Below, piece after piece: positions 6,109 through 13,381 of a stretch of DNA of 14,320 bases. The stretch spans positions 1-14,320 of the forward strand of contig CADBPL010000032.1 in the NCBI GenBank assembly GCA_902796535.1, written 5' to 3'. How positions within the stretch are numbered: the first letter of the stretch is position 1; every line of letters begins with the position of its first letter. Source of the DNA: Oscillospiraceae bacterium (lineage in GTDB: Bacteria > Bacillota > Clostridia > Oscillospirales > Acutalibacteraceae). The notes under the pieces were generated by a model. It did not search any database. It had not been told where the DNA came from and worked only from the letters and a program-made list of their open reading frames with translations. Made by a program: the position numbers and the translations under genes.

Positions 6109-6276
6109 ATGGATTGCATTAAAAAGATTTTCAAAATCATCAGCATTCTTGCCGCCATCGCCGGCATTATCGCGGGCATTTGCCTTGTTTTCAAAAAAAT
6201 CAAAGAAAAGAAAGACGCTTGCGAAAACGAAGAAGAATGCTACGTTTCCTGCTCCTGCTGCGAAGAACAGGCGTAA
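6109..6276 (+). CDS. Small single-span membrane protein with a cysteine-rich tail
   Basis: A 55-residue protein: MDCIKKIFK, one hydrophobic helix (about residues 9-28, ISILAAIAGIIAGICLVF), a basic KKIKEKK stop-transfer patch, then an acidic tail (CENEEECYVSCSCCEEQA). Six Cys lie in the last 18 or so residues, including SCSCC. The positive-inside rule is ambiguous because both flanks are basic. Start ATG 6109 has a strong GGAGGA 8 bases upstream. A near-consensus promoter (6045-6073) and a strong terminator (6292-6323) bracket it, making it a complete independent gene despite its size. The Cys cluster could bind metal or form disulfides; function is unknown. I am confident it is expressed. Confidence 0.85.
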   Translation: MDCIKKIFKIISILAAIAGIIAGICLVFKKIKEKKDACENEEECYVSCSCCEEQA

Positions 6277-6291
6277 CGAACGAACCCTCAG

Positions 6292-6323
6292 GCAGACGGT
6301 TTCGGCCGTCTGCTTTTCTTTTT
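6292..6323 (+). terminator. Intrinsic terminator after the small membrane protein
   Basis: GCAGACGG (6292-6299) and CCGTCTGC (6306-6313) form a perfect 8-bp GC-rich stem with loop TTTCGG, followed by TTTTCTTTTT. It starts 16 bases after the stop at 6276. Confidence 0.92.
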
Positions 6324-6379
6324 GTAAATTTGTATAAAAATAGGGAGCTTTTTTTGGCAGCACATTCACAAAGAATCGG

Positions 6380-6408
6380 TTGAAATACTATAACTTGTAT
6401 GGTAAAAT
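6380..6408 (+). promoter_or_regulatory. Promoter of the sugar catabolic operon
   Basis: TTGAAA (6380-6385), a 17-base spacer, then TAAAAT (6403-6408), 28 bases before the first start of the eight-gene run. ATAC-N8-GTAT (6385-6400) lies between the boxes and could be an operator, but so short a repeat may be chance. Confidence 0.65.
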
Positions 6409-6436
6409 TGAACGAGTACAATAAGGAGTTGATTTT

Positions 6437-7258
6437 ATGAGTTTACCTGTAGCGCTTCAGCTTTACACCGTGCGCGACGAAATGGAAGCGGATTTTGCCG
6501 GCACCCTGCAAAAAGTCAGGGATTTCGGCTATGACGGCGTGGAATTTGCCGGCCTGTTCGGCAAGTCCGCCGCCGAGGTCAAGGCGCTGTGCGAGCAGTT
6601 CGGTCTGGTTCCGGTTTCCGCTCACGTTCCGCTGGACGATATGGCTGCCGACCCTGACGGCGTGCTGTCGGTCTATGCCGAGATCGGCTGCCGTTACGTC
6701 GCTGTGCCGTATCTGACCGAGGAACGCCGCCCCGGCACCGACGGCTGGGCAAAGACCATTGCCGATATCCGCCTTGTCTGCGAAAAAGCAAAGGCGCTTG
6801 GCATGACCATGCTCTATCACAACCACGATTTTGAGTTTGTCAGGATCGACGGCAAATATGCGCTCGATATTTTATACGACACCATTCCCGCCGACCTGCT
6901 CCAGACCGAGCTTGACACCTGCTGGGTCAACGTGGGCGGCGAAGACCCGTCCGCCTACCTCCTCAAATACGCCGGCCGCGCCCCTGTGGTTCACCTCAAG
7001 GACTTCATCAAAAAAGGGCAGGGCGGCAAGCTCTATGAGCTGATCGGCATTGAGGACGACGGCGAAGCCGCCGAAGAGGAAGCGTTCAGCTTTGCGCCGG
7101 TCGGCAGCGGGATGCAGGATATGCCCGCCATCCTTCAGGCGTCGGAAAAAGCAGGCGCCGCCTGGGTGGTCGTGGAACAGGATCGCCCCCGCGGGAAGCA
7201 GACGCCGCTCGAATCCGCGCAGCTCAGCCGCGACTATCTCAAAACGCAAGGTTGGTAA
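6437..7258 (+). CDS. Sugar phosphate isomerase/epimerase family protein (xylose-isomerase-like TIM barrel)
   Basis: 273 residues, the usual length of the AP-endonuclease-2/xylose-isomerase-like TIM-barrel family. That family includes sugar epimerases, inosose dehydratase (IolE) and keto-glycoside lyases. Motifs in order: QLYTVRDEM (8-16), GYDGVEFAG (31-39), SAHVP (61-65), LYHNHDFEF (126-134), ELDTCWVNVGG (158-168), VVHLKD (184-189) and VVVEQDRP (244-251). Glu133, Asp160, His186 and Glu247 are the likely divalent-metal ligands. ATG 6437 follows AAGGAG by 8 bases. It is first in the operon and 25 bases before a Gfo/Idh/MocA gene, a common pairing in pathways that oxidise a sugar to a keto form and then isomerise or cleave it. 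The fold is sure; the reaction is not. Confidence 0.9.
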   Translation: MSLPVALQLYTVRDEMEADFAGTLQKVRDFGYDGVEFAGLFGKSAAEVKALCEQFGLVPVSAHVPLDDMAADPDGVLSVYAEIGCRYVAVPYLTEERRPGTDGWAKTIADIRLVCEKAKALGMTMLYHNHDFEFVRIDGKYALDILYDTIPADLLQTELDTCWVNVGGEDPSAYLLKYAGRAPVVHLKDFIKKGQGGKLYELIGIEDDGEAAEEEAFSFAPVGSGMQDMPAILQASEKAGAAWVVVEQDRPRGKQTPLESAQLSRDYLKTQGW

Positions 7259-7283
7259 AACATAAAAGAAAGAAGGTAATTTC

Positions 7284-8438
7284 ATGGCAAACATTCTCGA
7301 CAAATTCAAAGAAGAGCTGTCCGTCGCAAAGGATTACAGCAAAGACAAAAAAATCAGGGTCGGCATCATCGGCACCGGCTGGATCGCCGAAGCGCACGTC
7401 GCCTCCTACAAAAAATGCCCCGACGTTGAAATCGTGGCCTGCGCCGACCTCGTTCCCGGCAAGGCGGAAAAATTCTGCGTGGACAACGGCCTTGATCCCG
7501 CGAAGATCCGCTTTTATCCGAGCCATAAAGAAATGCTCGACGCGGGAGATCTTGACTGCGTGAGCGTCTGCACCTATAACATGACCCACGCGGAATGCAC
7601 GATCTACGCGCTGAACAAGGGCGTGAACGTGCTGCTTGAAAAGCCCATGTGCGTCACGCTTGACGAAGCCGTCGCCATCTGCCGCGCCGAAAAGGCGAGC
7701 GGCAAGATCCTTTCCATTGGCTTCCAGCCCCGCTTTGACCCCAACATGAAGATGGTCAAAAAGATCGTCGAATCCGGCGAGCTGGGTGAGATTTACTATA
7801 TCCAGACCGGCGGCGGCCGCAGAAGAGGCATTCCGGCTCCGTTCGGCACCTCCTTCATTGAAAAAGAGACTGCGGGCATCGGCGCGCTGGGCGACATCGG
7901 CTGCTATTCGCTCGATATGGTGCTCAACGCCATCGGCTACCCGAAGCCCCTGACCGTGACCGGCTACAAATCCGATTTCTTCGGCAAGAGCAAAAAGCAT
8001 TCCAACATCCCGCAGTATGCCGATATTTTCGGCGTGGATGACTTTGCGGCGGCCTTCGTTCGTTTAGAGGGCGGCATCATCCTCGATTTCCGCATCGCCT
8101 GGGCCATGCACCTTGACACCCCCGGTGACACCATCATCCTCGGCAAAGAGGGCGGTCTGCGCATTCCCTCGACCGAGTGCTGGAACGGCTCCATCGGCGG
8201 CCCGATGACCATTTACCACGATGTGGCGGGCAAGCAGGTCGAGACCATCATCCCCGAGATCAAGAGCGACACCGACAACTTCTATCTCAAGATCCGCTCC
8301 TTCCTCGACGCGTCCATGAACGGCGGCGAGCCGCCCGTACCGTCCAGCCAGATCCTCTACAATCAGGCCATCATCGACGGTATTGCCCGTTCCTCCGAGC
8401 TTGGCAGAGAGATCACGCTCGACATTCCCGAAATCTGA
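7284..8438 (+). CDS. Gfo/Idh/MocA family oxidoreductase (first copy)
   Basis: 384 residues. An NAD(P)-dependent sugar or cyclitol dehydrogenase. The Rossmann domain has VGIIGTGWIAEAH (26-38) and the family EKP motif at 119-121 (Lys120 catalytic or substrate-binding). The C-terminal alpha/beta domain carries GALGDIGCYSLD (200-211), where Tyr208 sits where most members have His, with Asp204 and Asp211 around it. A 20-residue N-terminal extension precedes the Rossmann strand. The start ATG 7284 has AAGAAGG about 9 bases upstream. It follows the isomerase gene by 25 bases and precedes a 121-base gap with two hairpins. It is only distantly similar to the second copy, so the two probably act on different substrates or steps. 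No signal peptide, so cytoplasmic. Confidence 0.92.
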   Translation: MANILDKFKEELSVAKDYSKDKKIRVGIIGTGWIAEAHVASYKKCPDVEIVACADLVPGKAEKFCVDNGLDPAKIRFYPSHKEMLDAGDLDCVSVCTYNMTHAECTIYALNKGVNVLLEKPMCVTLDEAVAICRAEKASGKILSIGFQPRFDPNMKMVKKIVESGELGEIYYIQTGGGRRRGIPAPFGTSFIEKETAGIGALGDIGCYSLDMVLNAIGYPKPLTVTGYKSDFFGKSKKHSNIPQYADIFGVDDFAAAFVRLEGGIILDFRIAWAMHLDTPGDTIILGKEGGLRIPSTECWNGSIGGPMTIYHDVAGKQVETIIPEIKSDTDNFYLKIRSFLDASMNGGEPPVPSSQILYNQAIIDGIARSSELGREITLDIPEI

Positions 8439-8447
8439 ACCATGCTG

Positions 8448-8476
8448 CCCGGCGTACCCGTTTTGGGTGCGCCGGG
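8448..8476 (+). repeat. GC-rich hairpin (intergenic, first of two)
   Basis: CCCGGCGTACCC (8448-8459) pairs with GGGTGCGCCGGG (8465-8476): 12 bp with one G-U wobble, loop GTTTT. It begins 9 bases after the stop of the first oxidoreductase. No U-tract follows, so it is more likely an mRNA-end stabiliser or part of a repeat element than an ordinary terminator. Confidence 0.6.
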
Positions 8477-8525
8477 GTTGTACCTTTTGCCGATGAATCC
8501 TTTTTGTCGGCAAAAGGTACAACCC
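8475..8525. repeat. Perfect 19-bp inverted repeat with 13-base loop
   Basis: GGGTTGTACCTTTTGCCGA (8475-8493) is exactly the reverse complement of 8507-8525, around the loop TGAATCCTTTTTG. It overlaps the end of the preceding hairpin by two bases. There is no U-tract after it. The perfection suggests a recent or selected palindromic element, such as a REP- or MITE-like unit, in the middle of an operon. Confidence 0.8.
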
Positions 8526-8559
8526 TGTCTGTAATCTGTCCTGAAAAGAGTGGATTATT

Positions 8560-9651
8560 ATGAAATACGCATTGATCGGCTGCGGGCGCGTTTCGCCGAA
8601 CCATATCACGGCTGCGTTGCAAAACCGTCTGGAAATTGTCGCACTGTGTGATCTTTTGCCGGAGGCGATCGCTGATTTAAAGCAGCAGTTTCCGGAGCTT
8701 CGCACAACAAAAGAATACACCGATCACCGTGAAATGCTCCGCGCCGAAAAGCCGGAGCTTGTTGCCATTGCTACGGTGAGCGGCACGCACGCGGCGCTTG
8801 CGGTCGACTGCATCCGCGCCGGCTGCAACGTCATCATCGAAAAACCGATCGCCCTGTCGCTGGCGGACGCCGACCTGATCCTGGCCGAAGCCGAAAAGGC
8901 CGGCGTCAAGGTCTGCGCCAACCATCAGAACCGGTTCAACCCGTCTGTGCAGGCCATCCGTTGTGCCGTTGAACAGGGGCGGTTCGGCAAAATGTATCAC
9001 GCGACCGCGCAGACGCGCTGGAACCGCCCGAAGGCTTACTACGATCAGGCGTCGTGGCGCGGTACCTGGGCGCAGGACGGCGGCTGCCTGATGAACCAGT
9101 GCATCCACAACATCGACCTGCTCAACTGGATGCTCGGCGGCAGCCCCGTTTCCGTTACCGCCGTGACCGACAATCTGGCTCACGCTTATATCGAAGGCGA
9201 GGATCTCGGGCTGGCGATCATCCGCTACGCAAACGGCGCCTTCGGCACGGTCGAGGGCACCGTCAACACGTTCGGCGGCAATTTGGAGCAGATGCTTTGT
9301 CTGTTTGGCGAAACCGGCAGCGTCGAAGCGGGCGGCACGCTCAACGACGTGATCAGGGTCTGGCGCTTTGCCGATGCCGGGCCGGAGGAGGAAGCGGCCA
9401 TGAAGCAGCGCTTTTCCACGGCGGCGGAGCATATCTACGGCTGCGGCCACACGCCGCTTTATGCCGATATGATCGAAGCTGTCGAGCAGGATCGCGCCCC
9501 GTATGTTGACGGGCGGGCCGGCCGCAGCGCGCTGGAACTGGTGCTCGCCATTTACCGCGCGTCTATGACGCACGCACCCGTTTCCCTGCCGCTCGAAGCG
9601 GCGTCAACACTGGACTGTATGGGTCTGTTTTGCCGGGAACCGGAGGAGTAA
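8560..9651 (+). CDS. Gfo/Idh/MocA family oxidoreductase (second copy, WlbA/WbpB-like)
   Basis: 363 residues. The Rossmann domain starts at once with YALIGCGRVSPNH (3-15); EKP is at 94-96. The middle resembles the UDP-N-acetyl-glucosaminuronate 3-dehydrogenases WlbA/WbpB: ANHQNRFNPSVQ (120-131), RWNRPKAYYDQASWRGTW (153-170) and DGGCLMNQCIHNIDLLNW (173-190), with catalytic-type His183 and Asp186. EGEDLGLAIIRYANGAFG and a GTVNTFGGNLEQ segment follow. Those relatives oxidise C3 of an amino-sugar nucleotide using NAD. In this catabolic setting an N-acetylated sugar or glycoside is a plausible substrate, but that is inference. ATG 8560 has only a weak ribosome site (AAAGAG). It is followed after 25 bases by the tautomerase gene. 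Confidence 0.92.
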   Translation: MKYALIGCGRVSPNHITAALQNRLEIVALCDLLPEAIADLKQQFPELRTTKEYTDHREMLRAEKPELVAIATVSGTHAALAVDCIRAGCNVIIEKPIALSLADADLILAEAEKAGVKVCANHQNRFNPSVQAIRCAVEQGRFGKMYHATAQTRWNRPKAYYDQASWRGTWAQDGGCLMNQCIHNIDLLNWMLGGSPVSVTAVTDNLAHAYIEGEDLGLAIIRYANGAFGTVEGTVNTFGGNLEQMLCLFGETGSVEAGGTLNDVIRVWRFADAGPEEEAAMKQRFSTAAEHIYGCGHTPLYADMIEAVEQDRAPYVDGRAGRSALELVLAIYRASMTHAPVSLPLEAASTLDCMGLFCREPEE

Positions 9652-9676
9652 ATCCATTTTTGAGGAGGAAAAAGCC

Positions 9677-10018
9677 ATGCCTTTCATTCAAACCAAAACC
9701 AATCTCACCGTTACCGCTGAGCAGGAAAAAGCCCTGAAGACGAGGTTCGGCAAGACCATCGCGCTGCTGCCCGGCAAATCCGAACGCTGGCTGATGCTCG
9801 GGTTTGAGGATGGCTGCCGCATGTGGTTCGGCGGCGACGACGCCCCCTGCGCGTATCTGGAGGTGAAGGTTTTCGGCAGCTTGAGCGCGAGCGTCTGCGA
9901 TAAGCTCACCGCCGCGATCACGGACGACGTATGCGCGGTGCTCGACGTTTCGCCCGACCGGGTCTACGTCAAATATGAAGCGATCAGCCAGTGGGGCTGG
10001 AACGGTAATAATTTTTAA
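9677..10018 (+). CDS. MIF/phenylpyruvate tautomerase family protein
   Basis: 113 residues, the size of macrophage-migration-inhibitory-factor-type tautomerases, which form trimers and convert keto and enol forms using an N-terminal proline base. MPFIQTKTN gives Pro2, which becomes Pro1 once Met is removed. The end, KYEAISQWGWNGNNF, matches the conserved C-terminal GWN-x-x-x-F segment. The middle has WLMLGFEDGCRMWFGG and a long helix 2. ATG 9677 follows GAGGAGG with about 8 bases of spacing. It lies 25 bases after the WlbA-like oxidoreductase. A tautomerase next to oxidoreductases could act on a keto or enol intermediate, though related genes also occur without pathway links. Confidence 0.9.
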   Translation: MPFIQTKTNLTVTAEQEKALKTRFGKTIALLPGKSERWLMLGFEDGCRMWFGGDDAPCAYLEVKVFGSLSASVCDKLTAAITDDVCAVLDVSPDRVYVKYEAISQWGWNGNNF

Positions 10019-10072
10019 GGCGATGCCGTGCGCCTCACCGGCGCGGTATTGTCCGGGAAAGGGTTTGATTTC

Positions 10073-11020
10073 ATGTGGATCCCTATAGTAATTGCAGTTC
10101 TCCTCGTTTTGTTCGTCGCTTTCACCGCCGTGGGCGTCAAGCTGTCGATCCTGCGGCCGAAATCGGATGAGATCGATTTTGAAAAGCTCAGCGAGGTCCA
10201 TAAGATCCGCTACAAGATCCGTCAGCGCAACAACCAGTATCTGTACGACAAGAATCCGGAGGACGTTTCGATCGAGGATCGCTTCGGTCACACGCTGCGC
10301 GCGTGGTTCGTGCCCGGGCGCGAATCGAAAAAGTTTGTGATTTGCGTGCACGGCTACAAGTGCAACGGGCCGGATGAATTCAGCCACATGCTGCCGTTTT
10401 ACAACGAGCGGCTCGGCTTCAACTATCTGTTACCCGACCATGCCGCGCACGGCAGGAGCACCGGCAAATTCATCGGCTTCGGCGCCTATGAGGCCGAAAA
10501 CGTGCTGCTTTGGGTCGATTATCTGACCAAGCGTTTCGGAGAGGATATCGAGATCGTGCTCCACGGCATTTCCATGGGCGCGGCCACCGTGATGCTCTGC
10601 AACGAGAGCGACCCGCAGCCGCAGGTCAAGGCTGTGATCGAGGATTGCGGTTACACCTGCGCTTACGATATCCTCGACTTTACGCAAAAAAGCATGGTCG
10701 GCTTTACGGTGCCGATGATGACCCGGTGCATCAACCTGTTCTGCCGGGTCTGCCTGGGCTATGATATGCGCAAGGCGGACTGTCTGGGCCGGATGCCGCA
10801 GGCAAAGGTGCCCATGCTCTTTATTCACGGCACGAACGACCCGACGGTGCCGTTTGAAATGGGCGAAAAGCTGTTTGCCGCCTGCACGGTGCCGAAGGAT
10901 CATATGTGGGTCAAAGACGCGATCCACGCCTACGCTTATTACGATGCTAAGGATGAATACGAAGAAAAGGTCATCGACTTCCTGAAGCCCTGCCTGAAGC
11001 AGGGAGCAACGGAGCGCTGA
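10073..11020 (+). CDS. Membrane-anchored alpha/beta hydrolase
   Basis: 315 residues. An N-terminal hydrophobic helix (residues 2-21) should anchor the enzyme; whether the catalytic part faces in or out is not certain. The alpha/beta-hydrolase core shows the oxyanion motif FVICVHGYKCNG (88-99), DHAAHGRSTG (122-131), nucleophile elbow HGISMGAA (Ser167), acid in IHGTNDPTVP (Asp256) and base in KDAIHAYAY (His285), so the triad is complete. This resembles YqkD/BAAT-type hydrolases of Bacillota. I chose ATG 10073, with GGGAAAGGG upstream, over the in-frame GTG at 10028, whose added residues are not helix-like. It lies 54 bases after the tautomerase gene and 15 bases before the kinase. An esterase or deacylase acting on the pathway substrate is plausible but unproven. 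Confidence 0.88.
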   Translation: MWIPIVIAVLLVLFVAFTAVGVKLSILRPKSDEIDFEKLSEVHKIRYKIRQRNNQYLYDKNPEDVSIEDRFGHTLRAWFVPGRESKKFVICVHGYKCNGPDEFSHMLPFYNERLGFNYLLPDHAAHGRSTGKFIGFGAYEAENVLLWVDYLTKRFGEDIEIVLHGISMGAATVMLCNESDPQPQVKAVIEDCGYTCAYDILDFTQKSMVGFTVPMMTRCINLFCRVCLGYDMRKADCLGRMPQAKVPMLFIHGTNDPTVPFEMGEKLFAACTVPKDHMWVKDAIHAYAYYDAKDEYEEKVIDFLKPCLKQGATER

Positions 11021-11035
11021 TAACGGGGTGATACC

Positions 11036-11998
11036 ATGGCTGTTTATCTCGGGATCGACGGCGCCAGAGATCATACGACCGCTGTTGCCGCCAACGAAAA
11101 CGGAAAGATCCTCGCCAAGGCAGAGGGCGGCTGCATTGATTACAATCTGACCCCGCTGGCCAAAGCGCGAAAACACCTGAGAGCGGTTCTGGATGAGCTC
11201 GCCGAAAAGCTTGACGGTCAGCCCATTGAGGCGGCCGCCATCGGCATGACGTCTCTGACCGGTCAGGCGGGCCGGCGCGATATTGCGGCGCTGTGCGGCG
11301 GTGTGCTCGATTGTGACCGCATCCTGATCGACCGCGACATTTTTATTGCCATGCAGTGCATCCGGCAGCCGGGCGCACGGGCGGTGGTGATCAGCGGCGT
11401 CGGCTCCTGCGCCGCCACGGAGGATGAGAACGGAACCCGCTGCTGTTACGGCAACTGGGGCGCGCTGCTGGGCGATGAAGGCAGCGGCTACCACATTTCA
11501 CTTGACGCCGTGCGCTACGCGCTGCGCGCCGAGAACGGGCTGGAACCGCCGACGAAGCTGGTGCGCGAGGTGTTCGATTATTTTGAAGTCGGCAGCTTTG
11601 CCGAAGTGCGCGCGCTGCTTGAAAAAGAACCGCGCGACCCGAAACGGATTGCTGATTTTGCGGGGCGCGTTTTTCGCTGTGCCAACAACGGCGACGAGGC
11701 GGCGGCCGCCATTGCCTGCGCGCAGGCTATGCAGCTGGCTGACACGGTCAAGACCATGCTGCGCGGGCTGCCGCCGGATACCACCATCGGGCTTTGGGGC
11801 GGCATTTTCCGCTACAACCGCCTGTTTCGCAACGAGTTTGCCATGCGGCTGCTGGAGCAAAGCGGCGAATACCGGCTTTTGATGCTGGATTATCCGCCCG
11901 AGTGCGGCGCGCTGTTTGCCGCTTATCAGCTGAGCAGCGTCGCCATCACCGATGAAATCATCAAAAATACGGACGTGTACCGCGGGGTGCGCGTCTGA
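11036..11998 (+). CDS. BadF/BadG/N-acetylglucosamine-kinase-like ATPase
   Basis: 320 residues of the ASKHA (actin/hexokinase) fold, in the BadF/BadG/BcrA/BcrD group that includes N-acetylglucosamine kinase. Phosphate 1 loop: YLGIDGARDHTT (4-15), with Asp8. The IDRDIFIAM segment (98-106) holds the probable catalytic base Asp101. Phosphate 2: VISGVGSCA (118-126). The GNWGALLGDEGSGYHIS signature (139-155) is diagnostic. The adenosine motif GLWGGIFRYN is near 272-281. No iron-sulphur cysteine pattern of the 2-hydroxyacyl-CoA dehydratase activators is evident, so a sugar kinase is the better reading. The ribosome site is GGGGTGA before ATG 11036. It is tightly packed between the hydrolase (15 bases) and the transporter (18 bases), and would trap a sugar or amino sugar as its phosphate. 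Confidence 0.87.
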   Translation: MAVYLGIDGARDHTTAVAANENGKILAKAEGGCIDYNLTPLAKARKHLRAVLDELAEKLDGQPIEAAAIGMTSLTGQAGRRDIAALCGGVLDCDRILIDRDIFIAMQCIRQPGARAVVISGVGSCAATEDENGTRCCYGNWGALLGDEGSGYHISLDAVRYALRAENGLEPPTKLVREVFDYFEVGSFAEVRALLEKEPRDPKRIADFAGRVFRCANNGDEAAAAIACAQAMQLADTVKTMLRGLPPDTTIGLWGGIFRYNRLFRNEFAMRLLEQSGEYRLLMLDYPPECGALFAAYQLSSVAITDEIIKNTDVYRGVRV

Positions 11999-12016
11999 GC
12001 AGATCAGGGAATCGCC

Positions 12017-13255
12017 ATGGGTCAACTTGCTTCAAAAACCAAACAGATCAACCGCGTTTATCTTCTTTGCTGGATCGTCTACTGCTGTTCCTATTTCGGG
12101 CGGTACAATTTTTCCGCCGCCATTGCCGATATCGTCAGTCAGGGGCTTTACACCAAAACGCAACTGGGCGTGGTCGGCACGGTGTTTTTTGTGGTTTACG
12201 GCAGCGGCCAGCTCATCAACGGCATTTTGGGCGACCGGTTTTCGCCTTATAAAATGATTTTTTTCGGCACTTTTGTGTCGTCGCTGGCCAATCTGGCCAT
12301 GTGCTTTGCCTCCAACCTCGCGTGGCTTTGCGTGGTCTGGGGCGTCAACGGGTTTGCGCAGTCCATGCTCTGGGCGCCGATCATCTACATCGTTTCCAAC
12401 ACCATGCAGGGCGAACCGCTCAAAAAAGCGGAGGCGGGCCTTGCGGCGACCATGCCGGCCGGCACGCTGAGCGCTTATGCGGTCACAACGGTCGTGATCC
12501 GGCTCGGCTCCTGGAAAACCGTTTTTATGATCGCCTTTGCCGTTCTCATGGCCATCAGCCTCATCTGGGGCGCCAACGCCCTCTTCCTGGGCGAAGAGAA
12601 CCGCCGCATTGTGCCGCTGCACCGCCAAAGCGAAAGCAGCGCGCCGAAACGGAGCTTTTTCAAGGTCGCCGCGGCTTCCGGCTTTGCGTTTATGATCCTG
12701 CCCGTCATGCTCCACGCCATGCTCAAGGACGGCGTGATGACCTGGGTGCCGACTATGATCATGGAGCTGTTCCGGGTGACGCCGTCGTTTTCCACGATGC
12801 TAACCATCGTTTTGCCCGTGCTCAACTTTTTCGGCGCTGTGGTCGTCACGGTCATTTACAACCGCGGCAAGCTCAGTGAGGCGCGCATTGCCTGCCTGTT
12901 CTTTGCTTTTTCGCTTCTGCCGCTCACGGCGCTGCTTTTCATTCAGCATTACACGCCGCTGATCAGCGTGATCTTCCTGGCGCTCATCACCTCCACCATG
13001 AGCGGCATCAACCACGTTTTCCTGACGCTGATCCCCGTTGTATTCGCCAAAGAGGGGAGAGCCGCCACCATGGCCGGGGTCATTGACTGCGTCGCCTACG
13101 CCGGCAGCGCGCTTTCCACTTACGGCTTCGGCAAGATCGCCGAGAGCTTCGGCTGGTCGAAGATCATCATCTTCTGGCTCGGCTTTGCCGCCGTCGCGTT
13201 CGGCTTCTGCCTGCTGCTCATCAAAAAATGGGAGCAATACACAGGCAGATCCTGA
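12017..13255 (+). CDS. MFS transporter of the organophosphate:phosphate antiporter (GlpT/UhpT-like) type
   Basis: 412 residues with about 12 membrane helices and a charged central loop (GEENRRIVPLHRQSE, 192 onward). Helix 1 ends CSYFGRYNFSAAI, which puts Arg29 where GlpT Arg45 binds phosphate. Helix 2 to loop: YGSGQLINGILGDRFSPYKM (61-80), the OPA form of the MFS signature. Helix 4: NGFAQSMLWAP. In helix 7, LHAMLKDGVMTWVPT aligns with the GlpT segment holding Arg269, but has Lys237 instead. The substrate is thus perhaps a phosphorylated or acidic sugar, or a neutral one in a divergent subgroup. ATG 12017 has a weak AGGGA ribosome site 8 bases upstream. It follows the kinase, which would be redundant if the imported sugar already carried phosphate. 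Confidence 0.88.
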   Translation: MGQLASKTKQINRVYLLCWIVYCCSYFGRYNFSAAIADIVSQGLYTKTQLGVVGTVFFVVYGSGQLINGILGDRFSPYKMIFFGTFVSSLANLAMCFASNLAWLCVVWGVNGFAQSMLWAPIIYIVSNTMQGEPLKKAEAGLAATMPAGTLSAYAVTTVVIRLGSWKTVFMIAFAVLMAISLIWGANALFLGEENRRIVPLHRQSESSAPKRSFFKVAAASGFAFMILPVMLHAMLKDGVMTWVPTMIMELFRVTPSFSTMLTIVLPVLNFFGAVVVTVIYNRGKLSEARIACLFFAFSLLPLTALLFIQHYTPLISVIFLALITSTMSGINHVFLTLIPVVFAKEGRAATMAGVIDCVAYAGSALSTYGFGKIAESFGWSKIIIFWLGFAAVAFGFCLLLIKKWEQYTGRS

Positions 13256-13308
13256 ATGAATCGGTGCTTTCCGAGGGATCCTTTTCGGGGGAACAGTGTG
13301 AATCATCC

Positions 13309-13381
13309 AAAAGGAGGAGCGATTCGGGCAGAAGAGTGAACCGTTTCCTCACGCTTATGACGCATTCCGAATCGTAATGTT
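13309..13381 (+). promoter_or_regulatory. Structured leader: ribosome site, hairpin, start codon
   Basis: A very strong AAAAGGAGGAG (13309-13319) has no ATG, GTG or TTG start at normal distance. GATTCGG (13321-13327) and CCGAATC (13367-13373) form a 7-bp stem, with GTGA/TCAC inside. ATG 13382 follows 8 bases after the stem. Looping out the stem would put the ribosome site about 10 bases from the start. An in-frame TGA at 13358 rules out an upstream start for the hydrolase. Confidence 0.45.

Noticed and set aside
5923..6369. In-frame open extension upstream of the Ser/Thr-rich lipoprotein
   Set aside because: It crosses two promoters, the 55-residue gene and its terminator; ATG 5922 has a strong ribosome site and a proper lipoprotein signal.
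6385..6400. ATAC-N8-GTAT in the operon promoter as an operator
   Set aside because: Four-base arms are expected by chance in AT-rich promoter DNA, and no regulator gene lies beside it.
10028..10072. GTG start for the alpha/beta hydrolase
   Set aside because: Adds 15 residues before an otherwise good membrane anchor; ATG 10073 has a better ribosome site.
13256..13339. 27-residue frame starting right after the transporter stop (TGAATG)
   Set aside because: No own ribosome site, composition looks like read-through of leader DNA, and it runs across the leader's ribosome-site sequence.
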